A stretch of DNA of 47,652 nucleotides from Clostridia bacterium (lineage in GTDB: Bacteria > Bacillota > Clostridia > Oscillospirales > Acutalibacteraceae), in NCBI GenBank assembly GCA_017465085.1, contig JAFTWW010000051.1:1-47652 (forward strand), read 5' to 3'. A program made the position numbers and the translations under genes. This document shows, in pieces, positions 25,348 to 34,076 of the stretch; within the stretch, counting starts at the first letter, position 1, and each line of letters opens with the position of its first letter. Below the pieces are notes generated by a model. It was not told the origin of the DNA, did not search any database, and saw only the letters and a program-made list of their open reading frames with translations.

Positions 25348-25994
25348 TTTGTCATTTTCTCCTGCTTGACCTTATGGTCGATAACATGGCGAGAAGCAAG
25401 CTCTCTATGTATATCCTCAAGTGAAATTCCCATTTCTATCATAAGCACCATTACGTGATAAGCAAGGTCGGCTATTTCGTATATAGTCTCCGCTTTATCG
25501 TTATCCTTGGCGGCAATTATAACCTCGGTAGATTCTTCCCCAACCTTTTTTAATATTTTATCAATACCCTTTTCGAAAAGATAGGTTGTATAAGAGCCTT
25601 CTTTTTTATCTGTTTTTCTACCTGTTATAAGGTTCATTAAACCCTGATAAGAAAACTCGCTAAGCTCTTCGCTTTGGAAAACGGGGTTTTCAAAGCAGGA
25701 AAACGTACCCTTATGGCAAGCGGGGCCTTCGGACTCTACCACAACTACCAGAGCATCGTTATCGCAATCGGCAGTAATCGATACTATGTGCTGATAATTT
25801 CCGCTTGTTTCACCTTTTAACCAAAGCTCTTGACGGGAGCGGCTATAGAAGGTGGTCAGCCCTTTTTCCATAGAAATTTTAAGGCTTTCCTCATTCATAT
25901 AAGCAAGTGTTAATACCTTTTTAGTTATAGAATCAACAACTATTGCAGGAATAAGACCATCCTTATCAAATTTCAAATTCTTAATATCTAACAT
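25344..25994 (-). CDS. hisIE: Phosphoribosyl-AMP cyclohydrolase / phosphoribosyl-ATP pyrophosphatase
   Basis: A 216-residue bifunctional enzyme for the second and third steps of histidine synthesis. The N-terminal cyclohydrolase (about 1-110) has the zinc-binding [13 protein letters not shown] and [12 protein letters not shown] segments; the C-terminal pyrophosphatase (about 115-205) has the MazG-like [21 protein letters not shown] and EIADLAYH helices. It is separated from hisF by 58 bases, the longest gap inside the operon, which holds a hairpin. It overlaps the phosphatase gene downstream by four bases. Confidence 0.95.
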   Translation of the reverse strand: MLDIKNLKFDKDGLIPAIVVDSITKKVLTLAYMNEESLKISMEKGLTTFYSRSRQELWLKGETSGNYQHIVSITADCDNDALVVVVESEGPACHKGTFSCFENPVFQSEELSEFSYQGLMNLITGRKTDKKEGSYTTYLFEKGIDKILKKVGEESTEVIIAAKDNDKAETIYEIADLAYHVMVLMIEMGISLEDIHRELASRHVIDHKVKQEKMTK

Positions 25995-26008
25995 AATTTT
26001 CTCCTTTG

Positions 26009-26051
26009 CAAAGCGGTGGGAATCTAATAAGCTTCGGTTGCCACTGCTTTG
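26009..26051 (-). promoter_or_regulatory. Hairpin in the hisF-hisIE gap
   Basis: CAAAGCGGTGG (26009-26019) and CCACTGCTTTG (26041-26051) form an 11-base stem with one wobble position. On the transcript the 3' arm ends just before the hisIE Shine-Dalgarno AAAGGAG. It lacks a U run, so processing or translational tuning is more likely than termination. Confidence 0.5.
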
Positions 26052-26052
26052 A

Positions 26053-26811
26053 CTATAATCTAGTGGGGATGTTGTTTCTTGCCATTTCGGCTTTAAGATC
26101 GGAAATCTTTACTTCGCCAAAATGAAAAATCGAAGCCGCAAGACCTGCATCTACCTTCGGCAAGGTATTAAAAAGGGTAATAAAATCGCCTATTTTACCC
26201 GCGCCGCCCGAAGCAATTACGGGCACATTAACGGCATCACATACCGCTTGCAGCATTTCTATATCGAAGCCTTTTTTTACACCGTCGGTATCAATGGAAT
26301 TTACTACGACCTCGCCCGCGCCGTTACCTACACAGCGCTTGATCCATTCGATTGCTTCCATTCCCGTATTTTCCCTTCCGCCCTTGGCGAATACACGAAA
26401 AACGCCATCAACACGCTTGATATCGGCCGAAAGCACCACACATTGATCACCGTAAAGCTTAGCCGCTTCACCTATAAGGCTCGGGTTTTTAATAGCGCCC
26501 GAATTAACACTCACCTTATCGGCGCCGCATTTAAGCACACGGTCAAAATCAGCAACGGTATTTATGCCTCCTCCAACCGTTAATGGTATAAACACCTCTT
26601 TCGCGGTTTGGGTTAAAATATCGGTAAACAGTTTCCTGCCATCACTCGAAGCAGTAATATCATAAAAAACAAGTTCATCAGCGCCGCAATCACTATAAAA
26701 TTTTGCAAGTGTTATTGGGGATGAAACATCGGAAAGGCCTTCAAAATTCACACCTTTTACAACACGCCCGTTTTTAACATCAAGGCAAGGAATGATTCTT
26801 TTTGTTATCAT
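26053..26811 (-). CDS. hisF: Imidazole glycerol phosphate synthase, cyclase subunit
   Basis: A 252-residue (beta-alpha)8 barrel that uses ammonia from HisH to convert PRFAR to imidazole glycerol phosphate and AICAR. The N-terminal [15 protein letters not shown] segment supplies the catalytic aspartate D11 and phosphate-binding residues; ASGGAGK closes the second phosphate site. The start overlaps the hisA stop by four bases. Confidence 0.96.
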   Translation of the reverse strand: MITKRIIPCLDVKNGRVVKGVNFEGLSDVSSPITLAKFYSDCGADELVFYDITASSDGRKLFTDILTQTAKEVFIPLTVGGGINTVADFDRVLKCGADKVSVNSGAIKNPSLIGEAAKLYGDQCVVLSADIKRVDGVFRVFAKGGRENTGMEAIEWIKRCVGNGAGEVVVNSIDTDGVKKGFDIEMLQAVCDAVNVPVIASGGAGKIGDFITLFNTLPKVDAGLAASIFHFGEVKISDLKAEMARNNIPTRL

Positions 26812-27521
26812 TTTGCCACCTCAATCGCCTGCTCTAAATTTATAGCGCCAGTATAATACGCTTTGCCTATTATCGCGCCGTGGATATTAAGCCTTGTAAG
26901 TTTTATTATATCCTCAATAGTAGAAACACCGCCTGAAGCAATAATCTGAAGTCCGAACTTTTGAGAAAGCGCGGCATATAATTCGTGATTTGTGCCCATC
27001 ATTGCGCCATCCTTTGAAATATCGGTGCAGATGATAGTTTTTACGCCGATTTTTTCCATTTTTTCACAGAAATCAAAGGCATCTAAATTAGATGTTTCAG
27101 TCCAACCCTTTATTGCCACAAAGCCATCCTTAACATCAATACCAACGGCTATTTTTTCGCCGTATTTTTCTACGGCTTTTTCTACAAAGCCTTCGCTTGT
27201 TACGGCGGCAGTTCCTAAGATCACACGGTCTATACCTGCAGAAATATATTGATCAATAGTTTGCATATTGCGGATGCCTCCGCCGATTTCGCAAAAAAGA
27301 TTGGTTTGATTTTTAATTTTTATTACTGTTTCAAGATTTGGTGTGCTACCGCTTTTTGCGCCCTCCAAATCAACTAAATGAATATGTGTTGCGCCGCTTT
27401 TTTGGAATTCAAGGGCTATTTCGCAGGGATTTTCGCTATAAACAGTCATTTGATTATAATCGCCCTTAAAAAGCCTTACGGCTTTACCTTCAAAAATATC
27501 AATGGCAGGATAAATCAGCAT
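26808..27521 (-). CDS. hisA: Phosphoribosylformimino-5-aminoimidazole carboxamide ribotide isomerase
   Basis: A 237-residue (beta-alpha)8 barrel performing the Amadori rearrangement of ProFAR to PRFAR. PAIDIFEGKAVRLFKGDY at the N-terminus carries the catalytic D8, and GGGIRN and ASGGVST bind phosphate. It overlaps hisH by seven bases and hisF by four, so hisH-hisA-hisF are tightly coupled. Confidence 0.96.
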   Translation of the reverse strand: MLIYPAIDIFEGKAVRLFKGDYNQMTVYSENPCEIALEFQKSGATHIHLVDLEGAKSGSTPNLETVIKIKNQTNLFCEIGGGIRNMQTIDQYISAGIDRVILGTAAVTSEGFVEKAVEKYGEKIAVGIDVKDGFVAIKGWTETSNLDAFDFCEKMEKIGVKTIICTDISKDGAMMGTNHELYAALSQKFGLQIIASGGVSTIEDIIKLTRLNIHGAIIGKAYYTGAINLEQAIEVAK

Positions 27522-28141
27522 ATTTCGTTCTCCTTCAACTCAACAAAGGCTTTAAGAATTAAAAGCCCCACGTTACCGCTCTTTTCGGGGTGGAATTGGC
27601 AACCGAAAACATTTTTGTTTGCTACGGCGGCGGTAAGCTCGGCGCCGTATTCAGCGGTTGCTATTACGCTTTCTTCGCAGTTATCGGCATAATAGGAGTG
27701 CACGAAATAAACGCAATCTCCGTTATGTATCTTGGAAAACAACGGATTTTCCTTTTTGAAAATCAACGGATTCCAGCCAATATGCGGAATTTTAAGTTCA
27801 TTATCGACCACATCTCTTATTGGTTTTACCGAGCCCTTAATAAGCCCAAGGCCTTTATGTTCGCCGTATTCGTAGCTTTTTTCAAAAAGCAGCTGCATAC
27901 CAAGGCAAATACCCAAAAGCAGTTTACCTGAAGCGGCTAAATCTATAATTACACTATCAAGCCCGCTCTCGTTAAGCTTTCGCGCGGCATCCTCAAAAGC
28001 GCCCACACCCGGAAGTATTATACTATCGGCAGATTTTAGCACATCCTTATCGCAAGTAACCACTACATCAGCGCCGATTGCCAAAAGGGAGCTTTTAAGC
28101 GAAAAAAGATTACCTACTCCGTAATCAACAATAGCTACCAT
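27515..28141 (-). CDS. hisH: Imidazole glycerol phosphate synthase, glutamine amidotransferase subunit
   Basis: A 208-residue class I glutaminase providing ammonia to HisF. The nucleophile lies in GICLGMQLLFE (near 77-87), the oxyanion strand in DYGVGN, and the His-Glu pair in FGCQFHPEKSG near the C-terminus. Its ATG overlaps the hisB stop as TAATG. Confidence 0.96.
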   Translation of the reverse strand: MVAIVDYGVGNLFSLKSSLLAIGADVVVTCDKDVLKSADSIILPGVGAFEDAARKLNESGLDSVIIDLAASGKLLLGICLGMQLLFEKSYEYGEHKGLGLIKGSVKPIRDVVDNELKIPHIGWNPLIFKKENPLFSKIHNGDCVYFVHSYYADNCEESVIATAEYGAELTAAVANKNVFGCQFHPEKSGNVGLLILKAFVELKENEIC

Positions 28142-28728
28142 TATAAAACACCTTTCGTGGATAAAACCTCATCTTGATAATCAGGATCTATTTTTACCGC
28201 ATCCTTAATGCTGTGAGCCGCTGACTTAAAAGCTCCCTCTATTATATGGTGGGAATTTATACCGTCAATTTCCTTAATGTGCAAGCTACACTCAGCATTA
28301 CGCACAAAGCCATACCAAAATTCTTCTACAAGCTCGGTATCAAATGTGCCCACCTTTTCGGCGGTGATATCCATATCATAACCGAGATATGCTCTTCCCG
28401 AAAAGTCTATGGCGGTTAAAATAAGCGCTTCATCCATGGCTAAAACCATATATCCGTAACGAACGATACCTTTTTTATCCGAAAGCGCTTCCTTAAAAGC
28501 CAACCCCAAGGAAATACCGATATCCTCTACTGTATGGTGGTCATCCACATATGTATCGCCCTTACAGGTAAGCTCTATATCAAATCTTCCGTGCTTAGCA
28601 AAAAGGGTTAGCATATGGTCAAGAAAACCGCATCCGCTATCAATTTTGCTCTCCCCCTTACCATCAATGTTAAGGGTCAATGAAATATCGGTTTCGTTAG
28701 TTTTTCGATTTATCGTAGCTGTTCTCAT
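28141..28728 (-). CDS. hisB: Imidazoleglycerol-phosphate dehydratase
   Basis: A 195-residue manganese enzyme converting imidazole glycerol phosphate to imidazole acetol phosphate. The metal-binding repeats are visible: GCGFLDHMLTLFAKHG with the DHHTVEDIGI segment, and later NSHHIIEGAFKS. It is the single-function form; the phosphatase is a separate gene at the operon end. It overlaps hisC by ATGA and hisH by one base. Confidence 0.96.
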   Translation of the reverse strand: MRTATINRKTNETDISLTLNIDGKGESKIDSGCGFLDHMLTLFAKHGRFDIELTCKGDTYVDDHHTVEDIGISLGLAFKEALSDKKGIVRYGYMVLAMDEALILTAIDFSGRAYLGYDMDITAEKVGTFDTELVEEFWYGFVRNAECSLHIKEIDGINSHHIIEGAFKSAAHSIKDAVKIDPDYQDEVLSTKGVL

Positions 28729-29783
28729 AATAACTCCTTTAATACCTCTTCTAAGATTTGAATAAACGATTGCATTTGTTCCCTACTGCCTATGGTAATG
28801 CGGTTATAGTCCCTTAAACCCGATTTATCAAAGTGGCGTACCAATACGCCCTTTTCTTTGAGTCTTAAATATATTTCCTTACCGCCTACAACCGAATGCT
28901 TTGCAAACAAGAAATTAGCATATGAATCTGTCATTATAAACCCTAACCTTTTAAGCTCGTTTGCAGTCCATTGTCGGTTTTCTTTAATCTTACCGCAGTT
29001 TGTTTTATAGTATTCATCATCCTCTAAAGCGCCAATACCCGCGGCCTCGGTCATACGGTTTACGTTATAAGGATTAGTGGAATATTTTATAGTATTAAGG
29101 TCACGAATAAGTTCCTTACATCCTATACCGAATCCCAATCTTCCGCCCGCTAATGAGCGCGATTTTGAAAAGGTTTGGGTTACAAGCAAATTATTATACT
29201 TTTTTATAAGCGGAACTACACTTTCTGCGCCAAAATCAACATACGCCTCATCAATAACTACCACATTATCGGGGTTAGCTTTTACTATTTCCTCAATTTC
29301 GGAAGCGGCCAGAACAATACCTGTAGGCGCATTAGGATTTGCAATAAATATTGTTTTACCTATAGATTTATAATCGCTAATATTTATTGTAAAATCATCC
29401 TGCAAAGGAATCTCACTGTATTCAACGCCGTTAAGCTGCGCAAAAACGGGATAAAAACCGTAGGTAATATCAGGAAAAACAGCGCCGCTTTCGCAAAAGG
29501 CCATAAAAGCAAAATTGAGTATCTCATCCGAACCGTTGGTAAAAATGATCTCATCCGTTTGAACAGCAAAATATTTTGCCACCGCTTCAACAAGGTCACG
29601 ACACTCAGGGTCAGAATAAAGCTGCAAATTTTTTGCCGCGTTGGCCGCCCTTTCCTGCGCCATTTTTGATGGCGCAAACGGGGATTCGTTTGTATTGAGT
29701 TTTATATACTGCATATCTTTGGGTTGCTCGCCCGGGGTATAAGGGATAAGACAATTGTATTTAGAACTAAAAAAACGGCTCAC
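28725..29783 (-). CDS. hisC: Histidinol-phosphate aminotransferase
   Basis: A 352-residue fold-type I PLP enzyme that transaminates imidazole acetol phosphate with glutamate. KLNTNESPF binds substrate; NPNAPTG and DEAYVDF bind the cofactor; the Schiff-base lysine is in TFSKSRSLAG (near 205-215). The start is GTG at 29783, immediately after the hisD TAA, with GGAGGG at a normal distance. Confidence 0.94.
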   Translation of the reverse strand: MSRFFSSKYNCLIPYTPGEQPKDMQYIKLNTNESPFAPSKMAQERAANAAKNLQLYSDPECRDLVEAVAKYFAVQTDEIIFTNGSDEILNFAFMAFCESGAVFPDITYGFYPVFAQLNGVEYSEIPLQDDFTINISDYKSIGKTIFIANPNAPTGIVLAASEIEEIVKANPDNVVVIDEAYVDFGAESVVPLIKKYNNLLVTQTFSKSRSLAGGRLGFGIGCKELIRDLNTIKYSTNPYNVNRMTEAAGIGALEDDEYYKTNCGKIKENRQWTANELKRLGFIMTDSYANFLFAKHSVVGGKEIYLRLKEKGVLVRHFDKSGLRDYNRITIGSREQMQSFIQILEEVLKELL

Positions 29784-31061
29784 TTAATTTCCCTCCGTAC
29801 GAATAACAGCGCTTTTTGCATGCGCGGTAAGCCCTTCCTTTTCTGCAAAAAAGGCAACATCCTGCGCCACCTTTGATAAGGCTTCCTTTGTATAGTAAGT
29901 GTACTGTGTTTTTTTCACGAAATCATCAACAGATAACGGACTTGAAAATTTTGCAGTACCGCTGGTTGGAAGGGTGTGGTTAGGACCTGCATAATAATCT
30001 CCCAAGGCTTCGGGGCAATTTCTACCCATAAAGATAGAGCCTGCGTGACGAATAGAGTCAAGATAATCAAAGGGATTATCCAATAGAAGTTCTAAATGCT
30101 CGGGGGCGATCTCGTTAGCAATATCTATTACCTTTTCTAAGGTTTCGGCAACAATGATTTTACCATTATTATCAATAGATTCACGGGCAATTTCACTACG
30201 CAAAAGCTTAGGAATTTGTTTTTCAAGCTCATCGCTTACAGCCTGCGCCAATGTATAAGAATCAGTAACAAGAACAGCGCTTGCCAATTTATCGTGTTCG
30301 GCTTGAGATAATAGGTCTGCCGCCGCATGCGCAGGATTGGTTTTTCCATCAGCAATTATTAAAATTTCACTGGGACCTGCTATCATATCAATAGAAACTT
30401 GACCAAAAACCTGCTTTTTGGCTTCGGCAACAAAGGCATTACCCGGGCCCACGATTTTATCTACCTTTGGAATGCTTTCGGTTCCGTAAGCCAATGCTGC
30501 AATTGCTTGCGCTCCGCCGACCTTGAAGATTTTATCAATACCCGCGATACTTGCCGCCGCAAGAATTACGGGATTAACCTTACCGTTTTTGGAGGGCGGT
30601 GTTACCATAACAACCTCTTTACAACCTGCAATTTTAGCAGGAATAGAATCCATCAACACGGTTGAGGGATAAGCCGCAGTACCACCCGGAACATAAAGAC
30701 CTGCACGGTCAACAGGAATGATTTTTTGCCCAATTATTATTCCATCTTCTTTTTTAATTTCAAAGCCTTGGCGCACCTGATTTTGATGATAAAGACGAAT
30801 ATTTTCAGCTGCAGTTTTTAAGATTTCAATAAATTTGGGCTCAACGGAATTTACAGCCTCTTCAATTTCTTCTTGTGTAACAAGCAGTTCTTCAAGCTCC
30901 GCTTTATCAAATTTTTTGCAATATTCGTAAAGCGCTTTATCACCGTTCACTTTAACATTTTCGATAATTTCAGCAACAACAGTCTCAACATTTACATCTG
31001 CTTCCACGCGGGAAAAAATTTCTTTTGCTGAAACTTCGCCGAATTTTAAGATTTTAATCAT
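29784..31061 (-). CDS. hisD: Histidinol dehydrogenase
   Basis: A 425-residue zinc enzyme for the last two oxidations, histidinol to histidinal to histidine, using NAD. The signatures VPGGTAAYPSTVLM, KVGGAQAIAALAYGTE, DMIAGPSEI and the zinc-binding LLSQAEHD segment are present; APEHLEL and GPNHTLPT follow. Length and order are normal. It overlaps hisG by four bases. Confidence 0.96.
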   Translation of the reverse strand: MIKILKFGEVSAKEIFSRVEADVNVETVVAEIIENVKVNGDKALYEYCKKFDKAELEELLVTQEEIEEAVNSVEPKFIEILKTAAENIRLYHQNQVRQGFEIKKEDGIIIGQKIIPVDRAGLYVPGGTAAYPSTVLMDSIPAKIAGCKEVVMVTPPSKNGKVNPVILAAASIAGIDKIFKVGGAQAIAALAYGTESIPKVDKIVGPGNAFVAEAKKQVFGQVSIDMIAGPSEILIIADGKTNPAHAAADLLSQAEHDKLASAVLVTDSYTLAQAVSDELEKQIPKLLRSEIARESIDNNGKIIVAETLEKVIDIANEIAPEHLELLLDNPFDYLDSIRHAGSIFMGRNCPEALGDYYAGPNHTLPTSGTAKFSSPLSVDDFVKKTQYTYYTKEALSKVAQDVAFFAEKEGLTAHAKSAVIRTEGN

Positions 31062-31699
31062 TTACGGGCCTCCGTTTGCGCAGAAAGTTCACTTGCAATT
31101 TTTTCAATACTTTCTGATTTGAATTTATAGCTTGTTTTATTTGCAATAAAACGCGCGCTGATAGGTACAATTTCTTCAATAACCTGAAGTTCATTTTCTT
31201 TTAGTGTAGTACCGGTTTCTACAATATCAACGATAACATCTGATAAATCTAAAATCGGTGCTATTTCAATGGAACCGTTAAGGTGAATAATATCAATATT
31301 CATACCCTTTGAAAGATAATATGAGCTTGCAATATTCTTAAACTTTGTTGCAACACGCAAGGTACGGCTCATATCGTAGCGAAAGTTCCGTTTTGCCGCA
31401 ACTGCCATACGACATTTACCTATATCGAGGTCTAAAAGCTCATAAACATCGGGTTTATATTCAAGTAAGATATCCTTACCTGCAACACCTATATCAGCGG
31501 CACCGCGTTCTACATATATTGCAACATCAGAGGGCTTAACCCAAAAATAACGCACACCTGCTTCTTCGTTTTCGAAAATCAGCTTGCGGTTATTTTCTTT
31601 AATGGAGGGACAGCTAAACCCCGCTTTTTCAAACATAGCATAAACCTTTTCTCCCAATCTACCCTTAGGTAAAGCTACATTAAGCATTGGTTTCACCAT
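31058..31699 (-). CDS. hisG: ATP phosphoribosyltransferase catalytic subunit (short form)
   Basis: A 213-residue short-form HisG, which condenses ATP with PRPP in the committed step. It lacks the C-terminal regulatory domain and so needs HisZ. ALPKGRLG starts the fold, and DIVETGTTLKENELQ near 160-174 is the PRPP-binding loop. The ATG at 31699 has GAGGTG at a proper distance and overlaps hisZ; an internal ATG at 31687 is a less likely alternative. Confidence 0.95.
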   Translation of the reverse strand: MVKPMLNVALPKGRLGEKVYAMFEKAGFSCPSIKENNRKLIFENEEAGVRYFWVKPSDVAIYVERGAADIGVAGKDILLEYKPDVYELLDLDIGKCRMAVAAKRNFRYDMSRTLRVATKFKNIASSYYLSKGMNIDIIHLNGSIEIAPILDLSDVIVDIVETGTTLKENELQVIEEIVPISARFIANKTSYKFKSESIEKIASELSAQTEARK

Positions 31700-32801
31700 C
31701 TGTCACCTCTTCATCAAAATTTACACATTTACGGTACTTAATATTTTCGGGAATAGCTTTACATACAAAAACTGTTTCGCCATTTTCCAAAAGTGTATTT
31801 GCATATGCATTAAGGGCGGATAAATCCGTATCCTTGCTATAAATCAAAAGAACATCAACATCATACTCATTGGGTGGCAGGTTAAATCTATCCAGCATAT
31901 CAAGATACGCTGCGAAGCCAATAGCGCCTGAACGGCGGTTCATCTTTTTCATTAGCTTATCATACTGACCACCCGAAAGTACGCTTGTGGGTATGCCTTC
32001 AATAAATCCCTTAAAAACGATGCCGTTGTAGTATTTTATATCATTAACTACTGAAAAATCGATGTGTAATAACGGTTTCAAAGCATCATCAATAGAATCA
32101 AATACGGTTTGCAGTTGCTTTATAGGTGATATATCAGTCTTACCTGCGAGTACATTCGCGAGCTTTGGTAAAACCTCTGTAGGCGTACCGCTAGTGGATA
32201 TTAAAAGCTTAAGAATTTCAATATCTTCTGATTCCATTCCCAAAGATGCGCAAAGCTTTGCAAGCTCGTGGGTATTTTTTTCGCCAATCAGCTTTAATAT
32301 ATCCGCGCGAGCGAAATTCGGCACACAAAAGCTTTCCAAAATATTTTCTAAAAGGCCTAAATGTGAAATATCCAAAACACATGAATCCGAAATAATTCTA
32401 AGACTCTCGGCGGCAAGCGTTATAACTTCACAAATGCTATAACAATCAATATCGCCAAAGCATTCAAGGCCCGCTTGCATAATTTCCTTATAGGTATGAC
32501 TACCCATAGAAATTCGATAAACATTTTCGTTATAAAAAACTCTTTGAATGGTTTCGGGATTATCCTTGGTATTTTTAATTATGGATAGTGTAACATCGGG
32601 CTTTAATGCCATAAGCTTGCCGCTTGTATCGGTAAAAGTGATAACACTATCTGAAATTAAAAAATCCTTATTTCGCGCATATAAATCATATTCTTCGAAT
32701 TTACTCATCTTATACTGTGAATAGCCCCGTGAAGAATATAGAGAACGGAGAGCATAAACTACTTTTTCGTTAAAGCTTAAAAAAAGCTCACTGCTTTGCA
32801 T
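31680..32801 (-). CDS. hisZ: ATP phosphoribosyltransferase regulatory subunit
   Basis: A 373-residue histidyl-tRNA-synthetase-like protein lacking the tRNA-binding domain. It forms an octamer with short-form HisG and mediates histidine feedback. Class II synthetase-like motifs are seen, including MALKPDVTLSI and RVFYNENVYRI in motif 2, and SGGQYDKLMKKM in the histidine-binding region. The ATG shares a base with the hisR stop (TAATG), and the end overlaps hisG. Confidence 0.93.
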   Translation of the reverse strand: MQSSELFLSFNEKVVYALRSLYSSRGYSQYKMSKFEEYDLYARNKDFLISDSVITFTDTSGKLMALKPDVTLSIIKNTKDNPETIQRVFYNENVYRISMGSHTYKEIMQAGLECFGDIDCYSICEVITLAAESLRIISDSCVLDISHLGLLENILESFCVPNFARADILKLIGEKNTHELAKLCASLGMESEDIEILKLLISTSGTPTEVLPKLANVLAGKTDISPIKQLQTVFDSIDDALKPLLHIDFSVVNDIKYYNGIVFKGFIEGIPTSVLSGGQYDKLMKKMNRRSGAIGFAAYLDMLDRFNLPPNEYDVDVLLIYSKDTDLSALNAYANTLLENGETVFVCKAIPENIKYRKCVNFDEEVTDGETNA

Positions 32802-33097
32802 TATTTTCCCTCCGTACTGTTAAGCTTATTTATAGCGGTACGGTAACCGCCGCTGCCATAATTCAGGCATTTACTTACCCTACCTATTGTTGCTGAGCTA
32901 ACATCCATTTGTTCAGCTATCTTTTGATAACTGAGCCCTTTGGATAATAAAACAGCCGTATCTAACCTTTGAGCCATATCCTGCACTTCCTTTATGGTGC
33001 AAAGATCAGCAAAATATTCATAACATTCCTCTATAGTTTCCAAATTAAGTAAAGATTGAAATAATCTATCAACCGATTCGTTGCGAAATCTTAACAT
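32801..33097 (-). CDS. hisR: TrpR-family histidine regulator (YerC/YecD type)
   Basis: A 98-residue helical DNA-binding protein of the TrpR superfamily. The HTH is in YQKIAEQMDVSSATIGRVSKCL (about 56-77), and the flanking helices match YerC/YecD proteins. Members in Firmicutes have been proposed as histidine-responsive repressors of his genes (HisR), with histidine as corepressor in place of tryptophan. Its place as first gene of a complete his operon supports that role and implies autoregulation. The stop overlaps the hisZ start. Confidence 0.85.
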   Translation of the reverse strand: MLRFRNESVDRLFQSLLNLETIEECYEYFADLCTIKEVQDMAQRLDTAVLLSKGLSYQKIAEQMDVSSATIGRVSKCLNYGSGGYRTAINKLNSTEGK

Positions 33098-33126
33098 AAA
33101 ATTACCTCACAATTCAATATGCTACT

Positions 33127-33163
33127 ATGATATCACATCACCGTGGTAAAGTCAAGTGGTAAA
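33127..33163 (-). promoter_or_regulatory. Histidine operon promoter with tandem candidate HisR sites
   Basis: On the minus strand TTGACT (33155-33150), 17-base spacer and TATCAT (33132-33127). TTTACCAC occurs twice as a direct repeat, at 33163-33156 just before the -35 and at 33150-33143 inside the spacer, 13 bases apart. These flank the -35 and are the best operator candidates. 33164-33257 holds nothing else that I recognise. Confidence 0.7.
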
Positions 33164-33257
33164 ACGCCTATTTTAAGCCTTTTTTCTCTAAAATTTATCC
33201 CGTGATAAAAAGCAGTTTATCCTCTCCAAAATTACTAATATTTTTGTAATGGTTATA

Positions 33258-33288
33258 AAAACAGCACGGCTTACTACCGTGCTGTTTT
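33258..33288 (-). terminator. Terminator of the adhE-kinase transcript
   Basis: AAAACAGCACGG (33258-33269) and CCGTGCTGTTTT (33277-33288) form a 12-base stem; the minus strand continues with TATAA after the T run. Confidence 0.88.
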
Positions 33289-33314
33289 ACTCCCTCTATA
33301 AAGGTCATTAAATA

Positions 33315-34064
33315 TTACTCGTAATCTACAACATCAACCCAAGAAAGAAGCAGTTCCCTTTCGTGCTCGTTACCCTTAACGGATTGAGAAGCGGCAACAA
33401 TTGGCATCCATTTCTGAACATACTGCTTAGCCGTATTACTCTTTTGGCAGAACAAATCAAGATACTTTTTAGCGCCCTGTTCATCACCGTTTAGCCAGAA
33501 GAGCAGATATGTTCTTGCAGCATCGGCAGAGGCGTTGCCCTGAGTAGCGTGGGACCAATCGATGATATAGGCAGTACCATCCTCTTTAATAATTATATTA
33601 GAGGGGTTAAAATCGCCGTGGCATACCTTTTTATGCTTAGGCATACCTTCAAGGCGGGTATGAAGCTCATAACGGGTGGTAGCATCAAGAGATGATTCGC
33701 TGATCTTTCTGTTCATCTTATCCTTAAGCTTATTAAGTAAGGGGCTAACCTTTGAATGAACAGTAAGCTGTAAATCAACTAAAAGGTTTAGATACTCCTC
33801 GTATTTATCCTTGTTTTCTTCCATAAGCTGCGCTAAGGTTTTACCCTCAATAAACTCAGAAACAATAGCCCATTTGCCATCTATCATAGAAACCTCAAGG
33901 ATTTTGGGAATATTGAGCCCTGTTTCCTCGATTCTTGCCTGATTAAGTGCTTCGTTGAGAACATCAGCCTTGGAATAATCGGTATCAAAAACTTTAATAC
34001 ATTTATCGCCATCACGATAAATTACCTTGTTTTTTCTTTCAGCAATTATCTTATCTAATTTCAT
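33315..34064 (-). CDS. Phosphotransferase of the aminoglycoside/choline kinase-like family
   Basis: A 249-residue kinase-fold protein. ATP-binding and catalytic segments of the APH family are present: CHGDFNPSNIIIKEDG (catalytic Asp and Asn, near 143-158) and AYIIDWSHATQGN (metal-binding Asp, near 164-176). It belongs to a subgroup common in gut anaerobes without a proven substrate; nothing indicates antibiotic resistance, and sugar, choline-like or homoserine-like acceptors are possible. It starts 12 bases after adhE and shares its terminator, so it is probably cotranscribed and subject to the same redox control (inference). Confidence 0.78.
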   Translation of the reverse strand: MKLDKIIAERKNKVIYRDGDKCIKVFDTDYSKADVLNEALNQARIEETGLNIPKILEVSMIDGKWAIVSEFIEGKTLAQLMEENKDKYEEYLNLLVDLQLTVHSKVSPLLNKLKDKMNRKISESSLDATTRYELHTRLEGMPKHKKVCHGDFNPSNIIIKEDGTAYIIDWSHATQGNASADAARTYLLFWLNGDEQGAKKYLDLFCQKSNTAKQYVQKWMPIVAASQSVKGNEHERELLLSWVDVVDYE

Positions 34065-34076
34065 CTTTTATCCTCC

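Noticed and set aside
26122-26583. 153-codon open frame opposite hisF
   Set aside because: hisF is certain on the other strand; the frame has no ribosome site and no recognisable domain.
29175-29669. 164-codon open frame opposite hisC
   Set aside because: Antisense shadow of a conserved enzyme gene; cysteine- and aromatic-rich random composition.
33315-34064. Aminoglycoside resistance gene
   Set aside because: The family motifs define a kinase fold only; the close relatives I recall are housekeeping-type proteins and the context is adhE.
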